NCBI GenBank assembly: GCA_003453835.1
Contig: DMMN01000174.1
Span: 21,965 to 34,294 of the forward strand
Direction of reading: 5' to 3'
DNA length: 12,330 bases
DNA from: Bacteroidota bacterium
Lineage (GTDB): Bacteria > Bacteroidota > Ignavibacteria > UBA10030
In this document: positions 6,471 through 12,330 of the stretch, one piece after another
Layout of the letters: each line of letters begins with the position of its first letter
How positions within the stretch are numbered: the first letter of the stretch is position 1
Notes under the pieces: generated by a model
The model's database searches: none
What the model saw: the letters and a program-made list of their open reading frames with translations, nothing else
What the model was told of the DNA's origin: nothing
Program-made: the position numbers and the translations under genes

Positions 6471-8957
6471 ATGCTCAGCATCAAGAAAATCCTCCCCTGG
6501 CTCTCCATTCGCAGCAAGCTCATCATTGCATTTGCAGGACTCTCGGTCGTACCCGTAGCCTTCGTTGGGCTTCACGGAATTTTCTCGAACGTCCAGATGA
6601 TCAAACGGATTGCGTTCGAGAATCTGACCCACGATGTGCAGACGATGCGCGAGAAGGCATCTAACTTTCTTGCAAATGTCGATAGTGACATGCGCTTGAT
6701 GAGGAACTCCTCTTACATGCGCCGACTTGTGAATTCTCTGGATCACTCATCCCGGGAGGAAGTGGCCCATGCACTCCGGCAAGCCAACGCCGAGCTCGTC
6801 GGGTTTGCGGAGACGAAGCAGATCTACTATCAGATCAGGATGTTGAGTGGAGAAGGGGATGAGCTGTTTCTAGTGGAACAAGACGGCACCACCGATAGCG
6901 ATCACCGTTATCGAGTCGTTCCCGCGGCAGAACTTCGAGCCGGCCGTGAGATCTTCTACTTCTTGCTCGTCAGCGGCGTGAGCCTTGATCAGATCGCCTT
7001 CGCACCCGCCGAGCTGTTAGACGGAGCAAATGAGCGTGTTCCCGTCATCAGCTTCGCGCTTCGGTTGGCCGGCAAAGAGGGTGACGTGGGCATTCTGATC
7101 GCAAATGTGTTTGCCAAGGATCTGTTTCGTGTGATGGAGGCGAAACTACATTTTGACACGCAGGCAAGAGTAGCTCTGGTGAGCAGTGATGGGCACTATC
7201 TGTATCACTCTGAAAAAAAGAAGGATTGGAACAAGCTCCTTGCCGCCAGAGAAGAAGACAACCTGCATCATGACTATCCACCCGAGATTGCGGCCGGGAT
7301 TCTTTCCCCTGATGAAGGTACGGTTGCGGAGGGTGTCGATGACATAATTTGCTATGCGCCTCTTTTTCTGTCATTGGCAAACGTCTCGGAGGAAGGAGAG
7401 AAGTCGGCTACCGCCTTGACATTTCACATTTTCGAAAGTGTTCCAAAAGACGTTGTGCTGGGGCCGGTGTATTCGTTCGCAGGAACGTTTGCCCTTTTCC
7501 TCATTCTGTTCCTTGTTACAGCCGTGGGCTTGGGGTTGGTTGCGACACAGCAGTTCACCAAGCCGATCGCCGCGTTGCAGGCCGGAGCCGACATCATTGC
7601 CAAAGGGAATTATGGACACCGCCTCCAGGTGGAGACGCACGATGAGATTGAGAAACTCGGCATGCAATTCAACTCCATGGCGCAGTCGCTGGAGGAGCAT
7701 GAAAGCGAAATTGAGAAGCATCGACTGAAGCTCGAAGAAATGGTACAGCAACGAACGCGCGAGCTCACGGAGGAAAAGACCAAACTCCAGGCCGTGCTGG
7801 ATAACGTACCCAGTGCATTCGTGTTGCTCGATAAGGACTACCGGATACAGACCGCAAGTGCCGCCTTTACGGCGGTCACGGGTTTTCACCTCGACGATGT
7901 GAGAGGAAAGGACTGCGCGACGATCTTCTGTGGGGACGGCTTCTGTCGACAATGCGTGTCGAGGCTCTCGATGCGCTCAGGCCAGATCGAGAGCCACATC
8001 GATGAAGTGACGGATCGAAAAGGGGGTGAGCGGTTTATCGAGCACGTTGCCATTCCAATGCGTGAGAACGAGGAGATCAATTCGATCCTCGAGATCATCA
8101 CCGATATCACAAAGCGAAAGCAGTTCGAGCAACGGCTCATCCACACGGAACGGCTGGCAGCCGCCGGCGAGATGTCCGCCATCATCGCACACGAATTCAG
8201 GAATTCGCTTACCTCGATCAAGATGATTCTCCAACTCCAGAATGAGTCGAACAGGCGCAGCCTTACGGACCGGAGATCGCTCGGCGTGGCGCTCAACTCG
8301 ATCTATCACATGGAACGGGTGGTGTCGGAGTTGCTCAACTTCGCCAGGCCCTCGCCCATGGAGTTTCGCACCGAAAACCTCTGTGACGTTATCGAAGAAA
8401 GCCTCAAGTTTGTTAAGCTGCAGCTGAATAAGAAGCGAATCCATTTGAGAAAGGCATTGGGCAAGAAATCCCTCGTAATGACTCTCGATGCGGCCCGGTT
8501 GAAAGAAGCGATCATGAATATCCTCCTGAATGCCATTCAGGCAATCGAGAGCAAACCCACACTGACGAGCAAGGAGGAGATTCTCGTCTCCATGGGGAGG
8601 ATTCATCTTCGGAAGACTCTGCGCGAAGTTGTCTATGCTGAATCGAGCCGAGATCGTCGAGAAAAAGATGTGCCTTCCCGCAAGGAAACCGGTAGCCAGG
8701 AAGGGGAGGAGATCGTGCTGCGCACCGGAACGGAGTGCGTACTCATCAGCATTAGCGATACTGGTCCAGGCATCCCGAGAAACCTGGTGCCTCGGATCTT
8801 CGATCCTTTCTTCACGACGAAAACGAACGGGACCGGACTTGGCCTGCCCATGGTGAAGCAAACGATCAATGCTCACCGCGGTCTTGTTTCGTTGAGATCA
8901 CAGAAGGGTCGGGGTACGACCTTCGAAATCTACCTCCCGTTCTTGAAGAGGACGTAG
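6471..8957 (+). CDS. NtrB-like transmembrane sensor histidine kinase (Cache-like, HAMP, PAS, HisKA, HATPase)
   Basis: An 828-aa membrane kinase (841 aa if the upstream ATG at 6432 is used). The 6471 start gives a basic N-terminus directly before membrane span 1 (about 17-38) and a 49-nt leader from the predicted sigma-54 start; neither start has a Shine-Dalgarno. A large extracytoplasmic region (about 39-325) resembles a Cache-type sensor. Span 2 (about 332-358), HAMP (about 359-415) and a coiled coil follow. The PAS domain (about 438-548) contains four clustered cysteines (482, 487, 492, 495). HisKA carries His574 in IIAHEFRNSL. The ATPase has N-box Asn687, G1 (DTGPG from Asp763) and TGLGLPM. 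The N-box to G1 distance of 76 residues is far longer than usual because of a charged insertion. The sigma-54 activator starts 4 nt after its stop, so that activator is almost certainly its partner. Confidence 0.93.
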   Translation: MLSIKKILPWLSIRSKLIIAFAGLSVVPVAFVGLHGIFSNVQMIKRIAFENLTHDVQTMREKASNFLANVDSDMRLMRNSSYMRRLVNSLDHSSREEVAHALRQANAELVGFAETKQIYYQIRMLSGEGDELFLVEQDGTTDSDHRYRVVPAAELRAGREIFYFLLVSGVSLDQIAFAPAELLDGANERVPVISFALRLAGKEGDVGILIANVFAKDLFRVMEAKLHFDTQARVALVSSDGHYLYHSEKKKDWNKLLAAREEDNLHHDYPPEIAAGILSPDEGTVAEGVDDIICYAPLFLSLANVSEEGEKSATALTFHIFESVPKDVVLGPVYSFAGTFALFLILFLVTAVGLGLVATQQFTKPIAALQAGADIIAKGNYGHRLQVETHDEIEKLGMQFNSMAQSLEEHESEIEKHRLKLEEMVQQRTRELTEEKTKLQAVLDNVPSAFVLLDKDYRIQTASAAFTAVTGFHLDDVRGKDCATIFCGDGFCRQCVSRLSMRSGQIESHIDEVTDRKGGERFIEHVAIPMRENEEINSILEIITDITKRKQFEQRLIHTERLAAAGEMSAIIAHEFRNSLTSIKMILQLQNESNRRSLTDRRSLGVALNSIYHMERVVSELLNFARPSPMEFRTENLCDVIEESLKFVKLQLNKKRIHLRKALGKKSLVMTLDAARLKEAIMNILLNAIQAIESKPTLTSKEEILVSMGRIHLRKTLREVVYAESSRDRREKDVPSRKETGSQEGEEIVLRTGTECVLISISDTGPGIPRNLVPRIFDPFFTTKTNGTGLGLPMVKQTINAHRGLVSLRSQKGRGTTFEIYLPFLKRT

Positions 8958-8961
8958 GCCT

Positions 8962-10362
8962 ATGGAACCTGAAACAGTTTTGGTTGTCGATGACGATCCG
9001 AAGATTCTTTTTGCGTTCCGGCAAGTCCTGAAAAAGGAGGGCTTCAGGAGCCTTGTGGCCAGGGATGGAGAGGAAGCATTGAAGAAGATCTCGGAGAAGA
9101 TGCCCGATTTGATTTTCATGGATATTACGATGCCACGACTCGACGGGCTCGAGGTTTTGAAGAAAGTCAAAGAGATCCGAGAATCCGCTCCGGTGGTCAT
9201 CATTACCGGTTACGGCACGATGAAAACGGCCGTGAGAGCAGTGCAGCTAGGAGCGTTTGAGTATCTCACGAAGCCACTTGACCTCGCCAAGATACGTGAT
9301 GTGACGCGAAGAGCCTTCGCCGTAACCCGAGGATCAATCGCATCCTCGGAGAGGCCTGTCTGCTTGAAGGCGGACATCGTAGATCGGTACGAGCTCGTCG
9401 GGAAGAGCACACGGATGCAAGAAATCTATAAACTCATCGGGTCCATTTCGACGACCCCGAACCACACATCGGTTCTCATCGTTGGTGAGAGCGGGACCGG
9501 TAAGGAGCTCGTCGCAAGAGCAGTCCACGCAAATAGCGCGAATGCCTCGGAACCCTTCGTGGCCATCAATTGCACCGTCCTCCCCGAGACATTGCTGGAA
9601 TCGGAACTCTTCGGATATGAAAAAGGCGCATTCACGGGGGCGGGCCAGCGGAAACTTGGAAAGTTCGAAGTCGCCGGCCACGGCACGATCTTTCTTGATG
9701 AGGTCGGAAATCTCTCCGAGAGCTTTCAGCAGAAACTTCTCCGCGTTCTCCAGGAGAGGGAGTTCGAACGGCTGGGCGGCAACGACCCCATTCCGGTGAA
9801 CGCACGATTTATCGCGGCGACCAATCGTGACATTGGAAGAGATGTGAAGAAAGGGAAATTCAGAGAGGACCTCTTCTTCCGACTGAATGTGGCGAAAGTA
9901 CTGCTGCCGCCATTGCGCGAACGAAAAGAAGACATCGTCCTGCTTGCGAACTACTTTCTGCAGAAATATGGCGGGAGGCTGAAGAAACCGGTGAAAGGCT
10001 TTTCCGAGGGTGCGGTCGAAGTGCTGCAATCGAATTCCTACGCCGGCAATGTGCGAGAGCTGGAGAACATTGTTGAACGAGCCGTGATGCTCACAAAAGC
10101 CGAGGTCATCCTTCCGGAGGCGCTGGGGGATATCGGTTCATCTGAGTCTTGGCTTCAGGGTCTCCCACCAACGCACAGCACGCGCTTTCACGAGTCTCGA
10201 GCCCACGTGATCAAAACGTTCGAGCGTAATTTTCTCACGGAATTATTGGCAAGACATCGCGGCAACGTGACTGCTGCGGCCAAGGCCTCGAGAATGACGC
10301 GGCAGAATTTTCAGCGATTGATGGCAAAGCACAAGATCCGCGCAGAGGGCTTTAGAAGGTAA
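8962..10362 (+). CDS. NtrC-family sigma-54-dependent response regulator
   Basis: A 466-aa transcription activator with three domains. The receiver (1-120) has Asp10-Asp11, phospho-acceptor Asp54 (FMDITMP), Thr in ITGYG and Lys in LTKP. The AAA+ domain (about 150-385) has Walker A GESGTGKE (175-182), the GAFTGA loop that touches sigma-54 (222-227) and Walker B FLDE (244-247). A Fis-type helix-turn-helix lies at the C-terminus (about 425-464, with RGNVTAAAKASRMTRQNFQR). All residues needed for phosphorylation, ATP hydrolysis and sigma-54 contact are present, so it should be a working enhancer-binding protein. It starts 4 nt after the kinase gene with only a weak AGAGGA upstream, consistent with translational coupling. 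Likely targets are the sigma-54-type promoters on either side of this operon. The subfamily cannot be named from sequence alone. Confidence 0.96.
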   Translation: MEPETVLVVDDDPKILFAFRQVLKKEGFRSLVARDGEEALKKISEKMPDLIFMDITMPRLDGLEVLKKVKEIRESAPVVIITGYGTMKTAVRAVQLGAFEYLTKPLDLAKIRDVTRRAFAVTRGSIASSERPVCLKADIVDRYELVGKSTRMQEIYKLIGSISTTPNHTSVLIVGESGTGKELVARAVHANSANASEPFVAINCTVLPETLLESELFGYEKGAFTGAGQRKLGKFEVAGHGTIFLDEVGNLSESFQQKLLRVLQEREFERLGGNDPIPVNARFIAATNRDIGRDVKKGKFREDLFFRLNVAKVLLPPLRERKEDIVLLANYFLQKYGGRLKKPVKGFSEGAVEVLQSNSYAGNVRELENIVERAVMLTKAEVILPEALGDIGSSESWLQGLPPTHSTRFHESRAHVIKTFERNFLTELLARHRGNVTAAAKASRMTRQNFQRLMAKHKIRAEGFRR

Positions 10363-10375
10363 TCTCCCCGATCCC

Positions 10376-10424
10376 AAAGTGCCAATTGATGCTTGACATC
10401 CTGCCAAGCATTTGTTGGCACTTT
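10376..10424. repeat. 49-bp symmetric inverted repeat: terminator and/or activator binding site
   Basis: AAAGTGCCAA (10376-10385) is mirrored exactly by TTGGCACTTT (10415-10424), and ATGCTTG (10389-10395) by CAAGCAT (10405-10411), all around one centre at 10400. Only the 3-nt TTG/TTG positions between the arms are unpaired, and the 9-nt loop adds two further pairs. It starts 13 nt after the activator gene's stop. As RNA it would form a strong hairpin with AAA/TTT ends, but the tail (CGTCGTTTTCG) is only moderately T-rich for an intrinsic terminator. As DNA, its centre lies about 128 bp upstream of the predicted sigma-54 start at about 10528, the usual distance for an enhancer site. Confidence 0.8.
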
Positions 10425-10502
10425 CGTCGTTTTCGCCCTCCCCCCCACACGCGTATATTCAAGATCTTCCCCGTTTTCCGACCTTTTCTTTGATTCAATG
10501 TT

Positions 10503-10518
10503 TGGCATGGCATTTGGA
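10503..10518 (+). promoter_or_regulatory. Sigma-54-like -24/-12 promoter ahead of the receiver and multihaem cytochrome genes
   Basis: TGGCATG (10503-10509), 4 nt and TTGGA (10514-10518) match TGGCACG-N4-TTGCW except for T at a tolerant position of the -24 element and G for the conserved C at -12. The GG-to-G(G/C) spacing is 12 bp, identical to the promoter at 6396. Transcription would start near 10528-10530, giving an 18-nt leader that just includes the AGGAGGG ribosome binding site. The -12 mismatch makes it weaker than the upstream site. Confidence 0.5.
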
Positions 10519-10546
10519 TAGACGCCCAGTGCCAGGAGGGTTCTCT

Positions 10547-10942
10547 ATGTCCCATCAATCCAGGGTCTTGGTCGTTGACGATGATGAGAATATTCTTTCC
10601 GCGTTCAAGCGCTTCTTCCAACGGGAGCAATGTACCATGATCGCGGCATCGACTGCTGCCGAGGCCTTAAAGTTGTGCGAGGAGGAATCCTTCGATTTGC
10701 TCATTGCCGATGTGCGGCTCAAGCTTGATTCGGGCGTCGCACTGTTTCTGCGGATCAAGGCAGCATATCCGAAGCTGCCGGTCATCGTCATTACCGGCTA
10801 CCCGGAATCCATCACCGAGGAGGACGCGAAACGCTACGGGGCTGATTACTTCTTTCTGAAGCCGTTGGAACTGGAGAAGCTTCGCGCGGCCGTCAGAACG
10901 TGTCTGCATACTTTCGGCCCGGCCAGGAAGCGGGCTCTCTGA
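10547..10942 (+). CDS. Single-domain response regulator
   Basis: A 131-aa receiver-only protein with Asp11-Asp12, phospho-acceptor Asp55 (LLIADVRL), Thr83 (VITGYP) and Lys105 (FLKP). There is no output domain; after the receiver only a short basic tail remains. The start is the ATG at 10547, which has a strong AGGAGGG 6 nt upstream; longer open frame upstream has no such signal and would cover the promoter and inverted repeat. It lies 184 nt after the activator gene and 47 nt before the cytochrome gene, with no visible terminator between, so it is probably cotranscribed with the cytochrome. It may be a phosphate sink or relay partner of one of the two kinases (inference). Confidence 0.92.
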   Translation: MSHQSRVLVVDDDENILSAFKRFFQREQCTMIAASTAAEALKLCEEESFDLLIADVRLKLDSGVALFLRIKAAYPKLPVIVITGYPESITEEDAKRYGADYFFLKPLELEKLRAAVRTCLHTFGPARKRAL

Positions 10943-10989
10943 AAATCCTTAGACCAACACCTATCAATTGAACAAGAGGAGATCACCTT

Positions 10990-12264
10990 ATGTCCATTCG
11001 AAGATTCAGTATGCAGTTGCTAATCCTGGTGGGAATATCCTTGTTGGTGGGAGGATCTACACGACCATCTTGGATGTCCGAGCAGCCGTTTGACCGACAG
11101 GCGGCAGACCAAGGTAAGCTTGTGTTTGAAACGTACGGCTGTTTCGTTTGCCACGGCAACGAGGGATCCGGTGGTGTCAAGAACAAAAACTCGGCAACGG
11201 GAGGAGTTGTCACTGCCCTCACGTATACATCGAGGGCTTTCAAGGATGTGGAATTGAAGGAACGGATCATCAAAGGTCCTTCGCCCGCGAAGAAAACAGA
11301 TCCAAAGGGACCAACACCGCCTCTTTCGATGCCGGCATACCGAGGAATGATTTCAGATGCAGAGCTGACCGATCTCGTCGCATATATCCGCAGCCTCACT
11401 CCGGAGGAAGACGAAGAGCCGAAAGCTGCCGGCCAAGAGAGGCCGCCGGTGCCTGAATTCATGCTGGGGAATAACAACTGCCAGGTGTGCCATAGTCTGG
11501 TAACCGAAATGTTCAAAACCAATCCTCACCACGGCGCCCAGGTGACTCAAAAAGGAGAAGAAGAGGCTGCTGTTTGTTCGACTTGTCATGGGGATGGAAG
11601 AAGACATGCAGCGGGTTACGGCGATCTTGCGTCAATCGTACGATTTAGTAAGGAGGCATCAGGAAGTATCAACGAGAAGAATAATGTCTGTCTCCAGTGC
11701 CATGAGAAGGGAATGAGACTCCATTGGAAGGGGAGCGCACACGAATCGAAAAACCTCGCCTGCGTGGATTGTCACAAGATCATGGAGCCTGCGTCTCCTC
11801 AGAAGCTTTTCGCAAAGGTCAATGAGCTTGAGACGTGCTTTCAGTGTCATCAACAGCGGAGAGCGCAGTTACAGAGGTCCTCTCACATGCCGTTCCGTGA
11901 AGGGAAGATGAAGTGTACCGACTGCCACAATCCACACGGCACGGCAAATGAAAAGCTCCTGATAGAAGCAACGGTCAACGAGAACTGTTACAAGTGCCAT
12001 GCGGATAAACGCGGGCCTTTCTTGTGGGAACATCCCCCCGTAGCCGAAAACTGCGCGAATTGCCACGAACCTCATGGCTCGAACCACGAAAAACTTCTTG
12101 TCGTGGATCGGCCAAGGTTATGTCAGCGGTGTCACATTGAGGCACGCCATCCAACGACACCTCAACTGGCAAGCACTCGTTTTGCCTTCAATCGTTCATG
12201 TCAGAATTGTCATTCCCAAATTCACGGCTCAAACAGCCCATCTGGAGTGAGATTTCATCGTTAA
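10990..12264 (+). CDS. Exported 11-haem cytochrome c: monohaem domain fused to DmsE/MtrA-like decahaem domain
   Basis: A 424-aa protein. The N-terminus (MSIRR then a hydrophobic core to about residue 22) is a signal peptide without a lipobox, so the product is probably periplasmic. Residues about 33-137 form a monohaem cytochrome c domain with CFVCH (51-55) and a likely axial Met114 in LSMPAY. After an acidic linker come ten more CxxCH motifs at 164, 196, 234, 258, 283, 309, 333, 355, 378 and 404, with the NPHG and EPHG motifs and spacing of DmsE-family/MtrA-like decahaem cytochromes. Known relatives carry electrons across the periplasm into an outer-membrane porin (MtrB/PioB) for extracellular reduction or oxidation. 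The N-terminal fusion adds a possible entry or exit haem. The start is supported by GAGGAG 8 nt upstream. The next gene begins 33 nt after the stop. Confidence 0.93.
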   Translation: MSIRRFSMQLLILVGISLLVGGSTRPSWMSEQPFDRQAADQGKLVFETYGCFVCHGNEGSGGVKNKNSATGGVVTALTYTSRAFKDVELKERIIKGPSPAKKTDPKGPTPPLSMPAYRGMISDAELTDLVAYIRSLTPEEDEEPKAAGQERPPVPEFMLGNNNCQVCHSLVTEMFKTNPHHGAQVTQKGEEEAAVCSTCHGDGRRHAAGYGDLASIVRFSKEASGSINEKNNVCLQCHEKGMRLHWKGSAHESKNLACVDCHKIMEPASPQKLFAKVNELETCFQCHQQRRAQLQRSSHMPFREGKMKCTDCHNPHGTANEKLLIEATVNENCYKCHADKRGPFLWEHPPVAENCANCHEPHGSNHEKLLVVDRPRLCQRCHIEARHPTTPQLASTRFAFNRSCQNCHSQIHGSNSPSGVRFHR

Positions 12265-12297
12265 TACAAGTCCGGACTCAATATGGAGATCACCTAC

Positions 12298-12330
12298 ATG
12301 CAGACGAAACATCTCATCGTTCTCATACTG
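12298..12330 (+). CDS. Start of next exported protein (11 codons; possibly MtrB/PioB-type outer-membrane porin)
   Basis: ATG at 12298 opens a frame reading MQTKHLIVLIL to the window edge. Basic residues followed by a hydrophobic run look like the start of a signal peptide. GGAG (12285-12288) lies 9 nt upstream, in an 11-base stretch identical to the one before the cytochrome gene. In known loci a decahaem MtrA/DmsE-type gene is often followed by an outer-membrane beta-barrel (MtrB/PioB family). That identity is inference from context, as too little sequence is visible. Confidence 0.6.
   Translation, partial: MQTKHLIVLIL

Noticed and set aside
6303..6746. 147-codon minus-strand open frame covering the sigma-54 promoter and kinase start
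   Set aside because: It overlaps the membrane-span coding start of the kinase and the promoter, and shows no recognisable domain.
7977..8876. 299-codon minus-strand open frame opposite the NtrB-like kinase
   Set aside because: Fully antisense to the PAS, HisKA and HATPase motifs; its translation shows no family features.
9334..10029. 231-codon minus-strand open frame opposite the sigma-54 activator
   Set aside because: Antisense to the Walker A, GAFTGA and Walker B motifs of a certain gene.
10412..10546. N-terminal extension of the receiver at 10547
   Set aside because: The extension would run through half of the inverted repeat and the sigma-54-like promoter, has no receiver homology, and a strong AGGAGGG marks the ATG at 10547.
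10981..10988. GATCACCT before the cytochrome start resembles the 3' tail of 16S rRNA
   Set aside because: It is in the same sense as the rRNA tail, so it could not pair with it, and eight bases is a chance-level match.
1..12330. CRISPR arrays, tRNA/rRNA genes, insertion sequences or prophage genes
   Set aside because: No regularly spaced repeats, no cloverleaf or rRNA stretches and no transposase or integrase motifs were seen on either strand.

Overview
The window looks like a signalling and regulatory island next to the start of an extracellular electron transfer (EET) locus, in a Gram-negative bacterium of moderate GC content. Outer-membrane-type electron conduit genes, long two-component-regulator-propeller kinases and sigma-54 regulation together fit environmental lineages such as Ignavibacteriota/Bacteroidota, Acidobacteriota or Nitrospirota. 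The sequence does not fix the phylum, and this assignment is inference.

Layout. (a) 1-396, minus strand: the N-terminal 132 codons of pyruvate dehydrogenase E1 alpha, cut by the window edge, with a plausible housekeeping promoter at 457-484. (b) About 485-1138: a long divergent spacer with no gene I can support. (c) 1139-6116, plus strand: a three-gene signalling operon. It holds a membrane sensor kinase with an extracytoplasmic beta-propeller array (1131 aa), a single-domain receiver overlapping it by 4 nt, and a receiver fused to a PP2C/SpoIIE-type phosphatase. (d) 6117-6470: a spacer carrying a textbook sigma-54 (-24/-12) promoter at 6396-6411. (e) 6471-10362: an NtrB-like transmembrane kinase (Cache-like sensor, HAMP, cysteine-rich PAS, HisKA, HATPase) followed 4 nt later by an NtrC-family sigma-54 activator. 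(f) 10363-10546: a spacer with a long, exactly symmetric inverted repeat at 10376-10424 and a second sigma-54-like promoter at 10503-10518. (g) 10547-12264: a single-domain receiver, then an 11-haem cytochrome in which a monohaem cytochrome c domain is fused to a DmsE/MtrA-like decahaem domain. (h) From 12298: the first 11 codons of the next exported protein, in the position where an MtrB/PioB-type porin would be expected.

How the parts may work together. The two sigma-54-type promoters flank the gene for a sigma-54 activator. The second lies just ahead of the receiver-cytochrome unit, and the inverted repeat sits about 130 bp upstream of its predicted start, the usual place for an enhancer site. 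The simplest model is a membrane kinase, possibly redox- or metal-responsive through its PAS cysteines, that phosphorylates the NtrC-type activator. The activator would then switch on its own operon and the multihaem electron-conduit operon. The propeller kinase with its two detached receivers would be a second input, ending partly in a serine/threonine phosphatase output. Gene identities rest on visible motifs; the regulatory wiring is inference.
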